From contig CAXXNI010000004.1 in assembly GCA_963663285.2 (NCBI GenBank), forward strand, positions 372,001 through 436,000: a stretch of 64,000 nucleotides of DNA, in the 5' to 3' direction. Position numbers and translations under genes: made by a program. This document shows positions 33,917 through 42,608 of this stretch, one piece after another. The notes beneath the pieces were generated by a model. That model was not told the origin of the DNA, searched no databases, and saw only the letters and a program-made list of their open reading frames with translations. The stretch comes from CAXXOK01 sp963663285 (GTDB taxonomy: Bacteria; Bacillota; Clostridia; Christensenellales; Aristaeellaceae). Within the stretch, counting starts at the first letter, position 1, and every line of letters begins with the position of its first letter.

Positions 33917-33945
33917 TGGACATTTATGTGCAAACGATGTATGAT
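33917..33945 (+). promoter_or_regulatory. promoter of the diguanylate cyclase gene
   Basis: TGGACA (33917-33922), 17-base spacer, TATGAT (33940-33945). The leader to the ATG at 34040 is about 90 bases. Confidence 0.65.
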
Positions 33946-34039
33946 TATTGATAGAACAATAACAGATTGCTTTCCGGTGAAAAAGGAATTGAGAATAGAT
34001 AAGTCGATAAGGCCGCGACAGGAAGAGGGTGCTTCGCGC

Positions 34040-35707
34040 ATGGCGCTTGAGCATAAAGAACGGAGAAACCGCGTAATGCTCTATACCCTTGGTATGTTTC
34101 TTCTGCTGAGCATCGTGTTTTTCCTGATCACCTTTATTATCCAATTCAATACGCAAAAGAGCAGTCAACAGGCGCTGTTGCAGGAAGAAGAAACCTTGCT
34201 GAACGCCGAAATTAACATTGCCGAATTGAGCATCGGCCACCGCTTGCCGGATTTGCTGTTTATTTGCGATAGTATGAAGTACATGCAAACCAAGGAACAA
34301 GGCAAAGAATATATTCAGGAGTTGTGGCTGGCTTTTTCCAAACGCAAAGAAATATACGACCAGATTCGCTTTATCGATACCGATGGGAATGAAGTGATCC
34401 GCATTAACTGCTCCGGCGCGACGGCTCATGTGGTGGCAGAGGAGGATCTGCAGAATAAAAGCGGGCGCGATTATGTGGAAAAGGCCTTAAAACTGGATGA
34501 CAACCAGATTTTTATTTCCGCCATTGACCTGAACGTTGAAAACGGCGTAGTGGAAACGCCTTATAAACCCATGATACGGTTTTCCACCCCCGTATTTGCG
34601 GAGGATGGTACCTTGCTTGGCGTTGTGGTGCTCAACTATCTGGCGAATGACTTGATCAACCAGATGAGCCTGAGCAATTTTTCGAGCACTGGACAGCTGT
34701 ATATCCTCAATCAAGATGGGTACTGGGTGTATAATCCAAGCGAACCGGATAAAGAGTGGGGCTTTATGTTCCCCGAGCAGGAAAATGTCAGTTTCAGCAA
34801 CGAGTATCCCGATATCTGGGCGAAGGTGTCTGGAAGCAAAAGCGGAACCTTGATTACCGATCAGGGCGTGTTTGTTTATACCTCGCTGATTTCGGATGAA
34901 AATTCTCCTCTGCAAAGCAACGCGATTACCATCCAATTTGGCGGCGTAAATGTGTACCTGCTTGCATACCTTCCGGCCGACAGCGAAGCGGGCTCCGGGC
35001 TGATCCACCCTGTACTGACTTCGATGTCGCAAGCGTTCGGCCGGTTTGTTTACGTCTATTTTATGGTTTTGTTTATTGCGGCTGTTATCGCCCTGCTGGC
35101 GGAAACGGCCCGGGAAAGCCGCGAGCAGATACGGTATTTCTCCCAGTTTGACACGATGACGGGCGTGTACAACCGGCGGGCGGGCATGGAACGCCTGCGT
35201 TTGATGATCGACCGGAAAAATACGGATAACTGCCAGCTTAGCATTTGCTTTATTGATATTAACGGGCTGAAGCAGGTAAACGACTCGCTGGGACATGAAA
35301 GCGGCGACGAGCTGATTATGAGCATTGTAAGCGGCATAAAGCAGCATATCCGCCAGAATGATTTTGTGGCGCGTCTGGGCGGCGACGAGTTTTTAATTAT
35401 CTTTGAGGGGCTAAGCGCGGAAGGCTGCGAAAAGGTATGGCAGCGGGTGACAGATGCTTATCGCATGATTAACGAGACGGAGGAACGCCCCTACCTGATC
35501 AGCGCCAGCCATGGCATAGAGCATCTGGATTGCCAGAATTATATTAGTCTGGATGCTGCCATTAACGCTGCCGACCAGAAAATGTACGACGAAAAACGCA
35601 AGATGAAGCAAACGCTTACCGTCATCCGTGATTTGGGAAAACCGGAACCCCCGGATGGTGAAACCGGGCAGGATGAGCCGGGCCCTTCGGATCATGAAGC
35701 CGGGTAA
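34040..35707 (+). CDS. membrane-bound diguanylate cyclase (extracellular Cache-type sensor plus GGDEF)
   Basis: A 555-residue protein: helix at about 12-35, an extracellular domain of about 290 residues resembling a double Cache sensor (RFIDTDGNEVIRINC; SGRDYVEKALK; GTLLGVVVLNYL), a second helix at about 333-355, then a GGDEF domain. The catalytic RLGGDEF is at 445-451 and the inhibitory RxxD site (RQND) lies five residues before it, so c-di-GMP synthesis with product feedback is expected. The ligand is unknown. The ATG at 34040 follows GGAAGAGG. It is not part of the phage operon. Confidence 0.9.
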   Translation: MALEHKERRNRVMLYTLGMFLLLSIVFFLITFIIQFNTQKSSQQALLQEEETLLNAEINIAELSIGHRLPDLLFICDSMKYMQTKEQGKEYIQELWLAFSKRKEIYDQIRFIDTDGNEVIRINCSGATAHVVAEEDLQNKSGRDYVEKALKLDDNQIFISAIDLNVENGVVETPYKPMIRFSTPVFAEDGTLLGVVVLNYLANDLINQMSLSNFSSTGQLYILNQDGYWVYNPSEPDKEWGFMFPEQENVSFSNEYPDIWAKVSGSKSGTLITDQGVFVYTSLISDENSPLQSNAITIQFGGVNVYLLAYLPADSEAGSGLIHPVLTSMSQAFGRFVYVYFMVLFIAAVIALLAETARESREQIRYFSQFDTMTGVYNRRAGMERLRLMIDRKNTDNCQLSICFIDINGLKQVNDSLGHESGDELIMSIVSGIKQHIRQNDFVARLGGDEFLIIFEGLSAEGCEKVWQRVTDAYRMINETEERPYLISASHGIEHLDCQNYISLDAAINAADQKMYDEKRKMKQTLTVIRDLGKPEPPDGETGQDEPGPSDHEAG

Positions 35708-35730
35708 TCTGGGTGGAAATTTATATCAAA

Positions 35731-35779
35731 AAGCGGCTCCGCCGTGCAGGGTTTTTCCTGCCGGCGAAGCCGCTTTTTT
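35731..35779. terminator. bidirectional terminator between the cyclase and sms/suf genes
   Basis: AAGCGGCTCCGCCG (35731-35744) pairs with CGGCGAAGCCGCTT (35763-35776), with TTTTTTG on the plus strand. It serves both convergent transcripts. Confidence 0.85.
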
Positions 35780-35807
35780 GTGTTGTTTGAGTAGCGCTGT
35801 GCGCTGG

Positions 35808-36986
35808 TTATTCGCCGTGCCCGGCCAGCGCCGTAAGGTGGGCGATTTGCTCGTCGATCTCTTTACCAAGCCCCGTAATGCCCGCGCCCAGAAAACCGCG
35901 GATCAGCAGAGAAATGGCGTCCTGCTCCTCAATGCCGTGGGACATGAGGTATTCCACTTCTTCCGGCGCGATTTTGCCGATGCTGGCTTCGTGGCTCATG
36001 CGCGCGTCCGGGTGATGGGAGCGCAGCCCGGGGATGGACTCGATAAAGCCTTTGCCCGTGGGGTCCAGCAGCATGCCGGAGCAATCCACGTGCGCTTTGC
36101 AGGGTGCATTGCCTACGAGCAGCCCGCCCTGGTACATCTCCCCGCCGGTGCAAACGCCGCGGTGCATCAGCTCCGCGCCGGTGTCGGGGGCGTTTAAGTA
36201 CACGGTGCCCTGCGTGTTGATCAGCGAGCCCGGCGCACTGACGACCACCGTCATATACTTGGCGGTTGCGCCGCGGCCATTGAGGAAGGTTTGCGGATTG
36301 CTGACCACCTGCTTGGCGGGGCGCAGGGAAACATAGTTGCTTTCAAAGCGGCCGTTTTCTTGTATAATGGTGCCGGTGCGCGGGTAGGTGATGACCTCCG
36401 GGCCCCACGAATGCACCATGGTGCTGACGAGCTTTGCGTTTTTACCGATGTAGTTTTCACCCACAGCCATGTGCAGGCCGCGGTTCACCTTGTGGTGGGT
36501 TACGCAGCCGGTAACCAGCTCCAGCTCGGAATCCTCTTCCAAAATGACGATGTTATGCACGATCTGTGCGATGTTCTCGCTGGCCATGTACATGGCGACC
36601 TGACAAGGCAGCTTGATCTTTGCGCCCGCCTGCACCCGCAAAAAGAAGCCCAGCGGTTTTTCCTGCGCGGCGCAGTCCTTGACCACTTCGTCATAGTCCG
36701 CGGGAACAGCTTTAAAATAGTATTTCTCTCTCAGCCAAGAATACTTATCCAGCGCCGTGGCCAGCGGCAGCATTTCAAATGCGCCGGAGTTCGCGTCCAC
36801 ACATACGGGCTGGTGATCGCGCACCACCATGGTGCCCGCGCGCTGGTCGCTGCCCAGCAATACGCCCGCGCCTGCCATGGCCTCCGCGTCGTCCTTACGG
36901 ATGTCGGTTTGCGAAACCAGCTGCTCCGGGGGCTGCGAATCGCTTGTAATATATTGTGAAAGGTTGGGTACGTTCGTCCGGCTCAT
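35808..36986 (-). CDS. SufB/SufD-like Fe-S scaffold (SmsB-type)
   Basis: A 392-residue beta-helix protein of the SufBD family. Conserved segments include MHRGVCTGGEMYQGGLL, the NAPCKAHVDCSGML cysteine region and SHEASIGKIAPEEVEYLMSHGI. It overlaps the ATPase gene upstream by four bases. Only this one SufBD protein accompanies the ATPase, and no cysteine desulfurase or SufU is nearby. That matches the two-gene minimal systems described as SmsCB in anaerobes and archaea, where the scaffold is a homo-oligomer with the ATPase. Confidence 0.9.
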   Translation of the reverse strand: MSRTNVPNLSQYITSDSQPPEQLVSQTDIRKDDAEAMAGAGVLLGSDQRAGTMVVRDHQPVCVDANSGAFEMLPLATALDKYSWLREKYYFKAVPADYDEVVKDCAAQEKPLGFFLRVQAGAKIKLPCQVAMYMASENIAQIVHNIVILEEDSELELVTGCVTHHKVNRGLHMAVGENYIGKNAKLVSTMVHSWGPEVITYPRTGTIIQENGRFESNYVSLRPAKQVVSNPQTFLNGRGATAKYMTVVVSAPGSLINTQGTVYLNAPDTGAELMHRGVCTGGEMYQGGLLVGNAPCKAHVDCSGMLLDPTGKGFIESIPGLRSHHPDARMSHEASIGKIAPEEVEYLMSHGIEEQDAISLLIRGFLGAGITGLGKEIDEQIAHLTALAGHGE

Positions 36987-37753
36987 TTCTGCTCACCTCG
37001 CACCATACAATGGATACATGCCTCGTACCCGCACTTGCTGATCTGGTCCAGCATAATGGCCGGATTGCCGCTGCAGCCGATGCTGCCGCCCAGCATAATG
37101 TGGGCTTTGTCAATGTGCGTATAGTTGAGGATGCTTCCGTTGTGCGTAATAATCAGGCCCGCGTTGCGCTTGGCGGGGTGCGCTTCGTCCGGGGAGAACA
37201 GCCGGTCAATCAGCTGGCCAACCAGCCCCAGCGCTTCAATATCCACGCCCGAATCCGGCTCGTCCATCATGGTAAACGAAGGGGAGAGTGCCAATAGCTG
37301 CATCAGCTCCGCACGTTTGATCTCCCCGCCGGAAAGACCGTCGTTCACACTGCGGTCCAAAAACGCTTCCATGTTCGTATCCCGCGCCAGCTTGGTCAGG
37401 CGGGCTTCGGCGTCGGGCATATTTTTCAGCGCGTGCATCACAATAGTGCGCAGGGTAACGCCGTTAATGGTGGGCGGCCGCTGCTGCGCAATGGCGATGC
37501 CCAGCTTTGCGCGCGCATATACGTCCATGTGGGTAATATCCTGCCCCCGGAAGAGAATTTGACCCTGGGTAACGGTGTAACCCGAAAAACCCATAATGGT
37601 CATCATCAGCGATGTTTTGCCGCTGCCGTTTTGCCCCAGCAGCGCATGCACTTCCCCTTCGGGTATGGCAAGGTTCAGGTGGTTGAGCAGGCGGTAACCG
37701 TCCGCTTCCACGCACAGATCCTTGATTTCCAATACATTTGGAGTGCTGCTCAT
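36983..37753 (-). CDS. SufC-like ATPase (SmsC-type) with C-terminal Cys cluster
   Basis: A 256-residue ABC ATPase: Walker A GQNGSGKT, Q-loop, signature LSGGEIKRAELMQLL, Walker B FTMMDEPDSGVD and ITHNGS switch. The Suf-typical AIAQQRPPTINGV segment is present. Unlike common SufC it ends with a cysteine cluster (Cys241, Cys246, Cys249 in KCGYEACIHC) that could bind a metal or cluster. It is translationally coupled to the scaffold gene. AAGGAAAGG lies upstream of the ATG. Confidence 0.9.
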   Translation of the reverse strand: MSSTPNVLEIKDLCVEADGYRLLNHLNLAIPEGEVHALLGQNGSGKTSLMMTIMGFSGYTVTQGQILFRGQDITHMDVYARAKLGIAIAQQRPPTINGVTLRTIVMHALKNMPDAEARLTKLARDTNMEAFLDRSVNDGLSGGEIKRAELMQLLALSPSFTMMDEPDSGVDIEALGLVGQLIDRLFSPDEAHPAKRNAGLIITHNGSILNYTHIDKAHIMLGGSIGCSGNPAIMLDQISKCGYEACIHCMVRGEQK

Positions 37754-37909
37754 GGTTTCTGTTCGCCTTTCCTTATCTATACGGTTTGCAAAGCCGGAGC
37801 GTGTATTTTTCGCGCGCTTTTAGAAAGGCGCATCCGCCCGCTTTGCGGTGATACAGTGACTGCGTTCCCTTTCCGTGCCCTAAGGCGGCAGAAGGAGAAC
37901 GCAGAAAAG

Positions 37910-37938
37910 ATGATACCACATACGACTTGATTTCTCAA
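37910..37938 (-). promoter_or_regulatory. promoter of the sms/suf pair
   Basis: On the minus strand TTGAGA (37938-37933), 17-base spacer, TATCAT (37915-37910). It leaves an untranslated leader of roughly 150 bases before the ATPase gene. No IscR/SufR-type operator was recognised. Confidence 0.6.
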
Positions 37939-38286
37939 GAGAAGCCAACCAACTGAAAAAGCCCATCCAGCTCGCTGAAAAAGGCGCATCAGCGGTGTCA
38001 GCTGCTGGGAATCAGAGGAATCACTTACGCACGGGTAAGCTCATCCTCTGGCCCCCTTGCTTCCTTGCATCTGAACCTTTTTGAGCAAGCTGCGCCTGGG
38101 TGTTTTGCAGGGATTACCGTATCCCCGCCTTCGTCACCGCATCCATCCGGCCAAGCCAACAAGCTTGGTCAACATACCAATGCTATCCTACTTATCCGCG
38201 TGAAGCGCGGATAAACCGGGTCAAGGGCAGTGCCCTTGCCGGGGGTGTGGGGGTGGAACCCCCGCATAATAGCTTGATCTGCAACC
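37939..38286. other. hairpin-rich intergenic element between sms/suf and the TraB-family gene
   Basis: About 350 bases with no gene. Inverted repeats: CGCTGA/TCAGCG (37973-37994), AGAGGA...TCCTCT enclosing CTTAC/GTAAG (38014-38049), CAAGGGCA-G-TGCCCTTG (38222-38238) and GGGGGT-GGA-ACCCCC (38249-38263). The last two lie just past the TraB-family stop and may end its transcript. The first part resembles a dispersed palindromic repeat or a small RNA. Confidence 0.5.
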
Positions 38287-39447
38287 TTAAAACAAGCTAC
38301 GGATGATATCCAGCCCGGCGACAAACGTGCCCAGCGAGCTGCCGATGTTCGCCATAACCACCACGAGGATGATGCGCAGGAAACGGTTTTTGAAAAAGCC
38401 TTTAAAGCTCATAATATCTTCGGGTACATTGTTTACATCTTTCACGGTGGGCTTGCGCAGCGAAGCCTCCACCAGCCCCGAGAACCACCCGCACGCCAGC
38501 ATGGGGTTGAGCGAGGAGATGGGCGCGACCACAAACGAGGTGAGAATGCTCAATGGATGCCCCAGCGCAAGTGCGGTAAAGCCCGCCGCTAAAAAGCTGT
38601 TCCACAGCACCCAGGAGGTCAGCTGCCGCAGGCCCGTTTCCGTATTGGTAATAAAGCCGTAGGTGATCAGCGCCAAAATCAGCACGGGAATCGCCCAGCC
38701 GATCCACTTGGTGTACTTCTTCTTTGCGGGCACTTCCGCAAGCGCCTCGGTATCGGCGGTGGTTTCGCTTTCGATTTCCTTGATCACGCCGGGTACGTGC
38801 GCGCCGCCTAAAATTGCGACGATCTTCGGGCCGGGGGCGCTTTTGATTTTCGCCGCCAGATACTGGTCGCGCTCACTGATGAGGATATTCCCGATTTTCG
38901 GAAACTGCTTGCGCATGTCGCTTAACGCTGATTCCAGCATGTCGCCTTCCAGCAGCGCCTGCAAATCTTCGTCGGTCACATCCTCGTCGGCAGCGAAGGA
39001 GAATACGAGGTTAAAAACCAGCTTGCTCTTTTCCCAAAAATTCAGCTTGCGCCAGATGCGCATAAACGTGGCCTGTATGCTGCGGTCGGCCAGCACCAGG
39101 TTGGCGCCGGTTTCCTTGGCGCTTTGCACGCCCTGCACCATTTCCTGCCCGACGTTGGTGTTCAGCTTTTTTGCCATGCGTTTCTGGTAGGAGCCAAGCA
39201 CCAGATTGGCCAACAGAAAACCGACCTTTTTGGCTTTGATTACTTTCACAATGTCGGTATTTTCCCACGCTTTGGGGTTTTGCAGGTTCTGGTAGCGCTG
39301 CTCGTCCAGCTCTACGCAAATGCTGTCCGGCTTTTCATCCGCTACGACTTGCTTTACCAGCTCCACGCTTTGTTTGGATACGTGTGCCGTGGGGATGAGG
39401 AGGATGGTCTTGCCTTCGTATTCCAGACGGGTTATATTTTCGTTCAT
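38287..39447 (-). CDS. TraB/GumN-family membrane protein
   Basis: A 386-residue protein. The N-terminal half is a TraB domain (LIPTAHVSKQSVELVKQVV, ICVELDEQRYQNL, VLADRSIQATFMRIWR, ILGGAHVPGVI) with the conserved His and Glu residues of this peptidase-like family; the C-terminal half (from about 240) has four or five membrane helices with a GHPLSILTSFVVAPISSLNP loop. Bacterial relatives of enterococcal TraB act in pheromone shutdown, but the chromosomal role is unknown. The ATG at 39447 follows GGAGAG; an in-frame start at 39477 is weaker. Confidence 0.85.
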   Translation of the reverse strand: MNENITRLEYEGKTILLIPTAHVSKQSVELVKQVVADEKPDSICVELDEQRYQNLQNPKAWENTDIVKVIKAKKVGFLLANLVLGSYQKRMAKKLNTNVGQEMVQGVQSAKETGANLVLADRSIQATFMRIWRKLNFWEKSKLVFNLVFSFAADEDVTDEDLQALLEGDMLESALSDMRKQFPKIGNILISERDQYLAAKIKSAPGPKIVAILGGAHVPGVIKEIESETTADTEALAEVPAKKKYTKWIGWAIPVLILALITYGFITNTETGLRQLTSWVLWNSFLAAGFTALALGHPLSILTSFVVAPISSLNPMLACGWFSGLVEASLRKPTVKDVNNVPEDIMSFKGFFKNRFLRIILVVVMANIGSSLGTFVAGLDIIRSLF

Positions 39448-39794
39448 CGGTATGCACTCTCCACTTTTGGTTGTCAAATGATATACATTCTACATCATAG
39501 CATATTCCGGCCGGGAAGTACATGCCGCATTTCCCTGGCCGATAACGGATAGAATAGGGAAAAGAAAGCCGGAAAACCTTGATGGGTATGGGATTTCGCC
39601 ACAAAGATGCAGCATTGGCAGCGGTTGATTTTACAAACGCGTAAAAGCGCTGTCCTGCAAAGTGGAACCTTCGGCTATTGCAATCAGGCTTGATATCCGG
39701 GGGAAACGAAGTGAGCAGAGTGCAGCGCAAGCGTGCCGTATGGCTGGTATAACCCCTTATTTCCATGGTTTCATTCCGGCAAGCTGCCGCAAAA
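39448..39794. other. intergenic region without a gene
   Basis: About 350 bases between the two minus-strand genes. Open frames here are not protein-like. No clear promoter for the TraB-family gene was found, although a TATGAT hexamer lies just upstream on the minus strand. Confidence 0.4.
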
Positions 39795-39833
39795 CACAAG
39801 AGCCATGCGGCGGTGCCGCACGGCTCTTGTGTG
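39795..39833. terminator. strong terminator hairpin after the secreted-protein gene
   Basis: ACACAAGAGCC-A-TGCGGC-GGT-GCCGCA-C-GGCTCTTGTGT, 17 pairs with one mismatch. On the minus strand it is followed by TTTTGC, about 60 bases past the stop at 39891. Confidence 0.85.
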
Positions 39834-39890
39834 AAAGGAGAAAAGAGATGGAGGCTGTCAGTTACTTGCACTCTGGCTGTTCTGCCCGGC

Positions 39891-40460
39891 CTATGACTGC
39901 TGCTGGGTTTGCGTGGTAATGGTCAGCGCCGTATAGCCTGCTGTTTCATCGCCGGAAACGGTTACCAGCACCTGCGTGCCTTCCGATAAATCCGACAGGG
40001 TCAGGGTTTCCTGCGTTTCGCCGGAGGTAATTACGGTCGAACTGGTCAGGGTGAGGGTATAAGCGGTCTGCTGCATGCCCTGCCCGTTCCCGTCGCTGGG
40101 AGGCGTACCGCCCTGTCCGCCATTGCCATCCTGCCCGCCGTTGCCCGCGGGCGCATTACCGGCCGGCCCGCCGCCCTGATTGCCGTTGCCGGAGGGGGCA
40201 TCACCCGAAGGGGCGTTGCCGGATGGCTGCTGGCCGTTGCCGGGCTGCCCCATTTGCTGCAGCAGCATGCCGGTAATGGTAATCGTCCCCGCGGATTCGT
40301 CCACGGCGGTCACGGTGCCCATGATGCCCGGATCGGTTGTAGCCATGGGCGGCTGGGTTGCGGCGGTGGTTGCATCCGCCGTATTATTTTCCGCCAGCGA
40401 AAAGGTGGCCAGCGCCGCGAGGATCAGTAAAGCGACAATAAAAGAAAGAGATCGTTTCAT
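39891..40460 (-). CDS. secreted beta-barrel-like protein with Gly/Asn/Gln-rich insert
   Basis: A 189-residue protein. MKRSLSFIVALLILAALATFSLA is a signal peptide ending near residue 23. The mature part has IMGTVTAVDESAGTITITGM and, after a long insert, YTLTLTSSTVITSG, LSEGTQVLVTVSGDE and YTALTIT. These are the alternating strands of a small OB/DUF5666-like barrel. Between them lie about 75 residues of Gly, Asn, Gln, Pro and Asp repeats (SGNAPSGDAPSGNGNQGG). Probably cell-surface or secreted; function unknown. The ATG follows GGAGGGATTC. Confidence 0.65.
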   Translation of the reverse strand: MKRSLSFIVALLILAALATFSLAENNTADATTAATQPPMATTDPGIMGTVTAVDESAGTITITGMLLQQMGQPGNGQQPSGNAPSGDAPSGNGNQGGGPAGNAPAGNGGQDGNGGQGGTPPSDGNGQGMQQTAYTLTLTSSTVITSGETQETLTLSDLSEGTQVLVTVSGDETAGYTALTITTQTQQQS

Positions 40461-40791
40461 GGGTGAATCCCTCCTGCTGCTCTCAATGCGTTGGCGCCAG
40501 TGTAATCCGCCAATGTGGTGAGCAGGTGAAAACGGTGTGCAAAATAGGCGAAACCCGTAAAGTCCGATTGCGGCAGCAAAAATGCTTTTACATGAAAAGA
40601 GATCGTGAACACCCGAAAAAAGCGGTAAACAACGCCGCACCTGAGCGGCAGGCCGGGTTTGTACAGGCAGTTCCATTTTCCGCGTGCGAAGGCTAAAAGC
40701 GGGCTGCACAGCGCCGCATCCCGGATGCGGAAAGAGCTTTCAGCGCTGCGCCCTGTAAAATAACGGCGGACGAACAAGTGCGCGGTTGGTG
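40461..40791. other. divergent intergenic region
   Basis: About 330 bases between the secreted-protein gene (-) and xpt (+). No purine-riboswitch core and no gene is visible. Confidence 0.4.
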
Positions 40792-40820
40792 TTGCAAAAC
40801 CGCCGTTTCTCTGTTATTCT
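40792..40820 (+). promoter_or_regulatory. promoter of xpt
   Basis: TTGCAA (40792-40797), 17-base spacer, TATTCT (40815-40820). The start codon is about 30 bases further, leaving no room for a riboswitch. Confidence 0.65.
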
Positions 40821-40850
40821 TATGCCAACACCGGCATGAGGAGGACATGT

Positions 40851-41438
40851 ATGAAGGAGCTTCGCGAAGCGATACAGAATCAGGGCTTCGGTATTGGGCA
40901 GGACATTGTAAAGGTGGATATGTTTTTAAACCACCGGCTCGATATCGCGTTGCTTACAAATATCGGCAAGGCATTCCACGAGGCGTTTGGGGACGAACAG
41001 GTGGATATGATTCTCACCGTGGAAGCCAGCGGCATCGCCGCCGCCATTACCACCGCGCAGGCGTTTGATAATGTACCGGTTATTTTTGCCAAGAAAAGCA
41101 AAACCACCAGTACGCTGAACCAGGATGTGTACGAGGCGAAAGTATACAGCTTTACCCACCGCACCGAAAACTACATCCGTATTGCGAAAAACTATCTCCC
41201 GCCCGATGCGCATGTGCTGATCATCGACGATTTTTTAGCCAACGGCGAAGCGGCCGAGGGGCTTGTCGCCATTGTCAAGCAGGCGGGGGCGCATGTGGCG
41301 GGCATCGGCATTTGCATTGAAAAGGGCTTCCAGCCCGGTGGACAGCGCCTGCGCAACGAAGGGTACAAGGTCGTATCGCTGGCGAAAGTTACCGGCATTG
41401 AAAACGGCAAGCTGCATTTGGCCGACCCGGAGGAGTAA
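40851..41438 (+). CDS. xpt: xanthine phosphoribosyltransferase
   Basis: Xpt salvages xanthine to XMP with PRPP. The 195-residue protein starts MKELREAI and carries FLNHRLDIALLTNIGKAF, ILTVEASGIA, the VIFAKKSKT segment and the PRPP loop VLIIDDFLANGEA, all standard for the Xpt/PurR-like group. The ATG at 40851 is preceded by GAGGAGG; an ATG at 40836 would place this site inside the gene. Unlike many Firmicutes, no pbuX permease follows and no purine riboswitch precedes it. Confidence 0.95.
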   Translation: MKELREAIQNQGFGIGQDIVKVDMFLNHRLDIALLTNIGKAFHEAFGDEQVDMILTVEASGIAAAITTAQAFDNVPVIFAKKSKTTSTLNQDVYEAKVYSFTHRTENYIRIAKNYLPPDAHVLIIDDFLANGEAAEGLVAIVKQAGAHVAGIGICIEKGFQPGGQRLRNEGYKVVSLAKVTGIENGKLHLADPEE

Positions 41439-41466
41439 CCCCGGAACCCATAGAATGGATAGGGCA

Positions 41467-41511
41467 ACACCCGCAGTACAGGCATGAAGCCTGACCCTGC
41501 GGGTGTTTTTT
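41467..41511 (+). terminator. terminator of xpt
   Basis: ACACCCGCAG (41467-41476) pairs with CTGCGGGTGT (41497-41506) with an internal CAGGC/GCCTG extension, then TTTTTAT. Confidence 0.9.
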
Positions 41512-41540
41512 ATATTAGCGGCGCTTGCTGAAAACAGCCA

Positions 41541-41576
41541 AACGCGCCGCTCCCTAAGCCTTGGGAACGGCGCGTT
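41541..41576 (-). terminator. terminator of the HAD gene (minus strand)
   Basis: AACGCGCCG and CGGCGCGTT form the outer stem with TCCC/GGGA inside; the minus strand continues TTTGGCTGTTTTC. Confidence 0.65.
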
Positions 41577-41618
41577 AAAAACGGGGTTTATAGCGGCGGC
41601 TTTGCGTGGCGCACCGCC

Positions 41619-42224
41619 TTACTGCAAGGCCGAAATGGCGCTTTGCAGCTTTTCGATATTCCCGTCGAACTGGTAAGCCTGCCAGCCGACGCGCAGCGCC
41701 CCCTCGATATTGGGGGCCAGGTCGTCTACAAAAAAGCATTCCTGCGGGGCGAGGCTGAAGCGCTCCATCAGCTTATGGTAGATGGCAGCGTCGGGCTTCA
41801 CCAGTTTTTCATCGGCGGAAAAAAGCACGCCGGTAAATAAATCGATGCCGGGTACGATGTGGCGCTCCTGGCTGAACTCCCGCGCTGCGTTGCTGAGCAG
41901 ATACAGCGCAAAGCCCTGCCCGCGCACCCATTGCAGCAGCGCTTCCATACCGGGGATGGGTGTAAGCGCCTTGCCGGGCAAATCGCTGAGGATGCTTTCG
42001 GCCTGCGCGCGCAGCTCCGGGGTCGGCAGCCGCTTCATTACGCGGCGGGAAAACTCCGCAAGCGGGATGGAATCGTCGTCCAGCCCTGCCCATTCGGGAT
42101 GCCCAAAAATCGCGCTGTTCAGCGTTTGTGCGCCTTCTTCGTCCGCCGCTGCCGCGCGGCAGGTTTCCAGCGGGTGATACCGCATCAGTACGTTGCCCAT
42201 GTCAAACACAATATTACGGATCAT
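41619..42224 (-). CDS. HAD-family hydrolase (YihX-like phosphatase)
   Basis: A 201-residue protein with the HAD motifs: NIVFDMGNVLM (nucleophile Asp near residue 8), LYLLSNAA (motif II), KPDAAIYHKL (motif III lysine) and CFFVDDLAPNIEGA (motif IV acids). The helical cap between motifs I and II places it in subfamily IA, near sugar phosphatases such as YihX. The substrate is not predictable. AAGGAGG lies upstream of the ATG. Confidence 0.9.
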   Translation of the reverse strand: MIRNIVFDMGNVLMRYHPLETCRAAAADEEGAQTLNSAIFGHPEWAGLDDDSIPLAEFSRRVMKRLPTPELRAQAESILSDLPGKALTPIPGMEALLQWVRGQGFALYLLSNAAREFSQERHIVPGIDLFTGVLFSADEKLVKPDAAIYHKLMERFSLAPQECFFVDDLAPNIEGALRVGWQAYQFDGNIEKLQSAISALQ

Positions 42225-42268
42225 GGTATAGTCCTCCTTACCGGTTCCCCTTAAAAAACAACGTTCCT

Positions 42269-42297
42269 ATTGTAGCATCGGTTCCCCGGCGAAGCAA
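42269..42297 (-). promoter_or_regulatory. promoter of the HAD gene
   Basis: On the minus strand TTGCTT (42297-42292), 17-base spacer, TACAAT (42274-42269). Confidence 0.7.
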
Positions 42298-42525
42298 CCC
42301 GCCGCTGCCGCCACGGCACGCGGTGAAGCGGGTTGTATAAAACCGCTCTGATAACTTTTAACAGGAAGTGCCTCCGGCTGCTTGCCGGAAACAAGGAGCA
42401 ATGCGGCAGCTTGGGAAAGCCCTGCACTGCTGCGCGCTCTGCCGCTGTTGACCGGCTGCGGAAAAAGTGTAAAGTAAGCGTTATGGTTTGACGCTGCTGC
42501 CAGCATACGCCTATGCAGGGAAAAA

Positions 42526-42553
42526 CCCGCTGTCCATACAACTGGGCAGCGGG
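42526..42553 (-). terminator. terminator of galM (minus strand)
   Basis: CCCGCTG and CAGCGGG with inner CCA/TGG pairs; on the minus strand followed by TTTTTCC. The 230 bases between here and the HAD promoter contain no recognisable gene. Confidence 0.8.
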
Positions 42554-42608
42554 AAATTTTACTTTGATACGGCGCTTTTTACCGATATTTTACCGGGTTT
42601 GCCACGCC

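Noticed and set aside
17304..34039. Attachment-site direct repeats flanking the phage cassette
   Set aside because: No matching direct repeat of useful length was found by eye between the left (17304-17712) and right (33475-34039) flanks. A computed comparison could still reveal one.
40741..40850. Purine riboswitch before xpt
   Set aside because: The promoter lies only about 30 bases from the start codon and no purine-aptamer core is visible.
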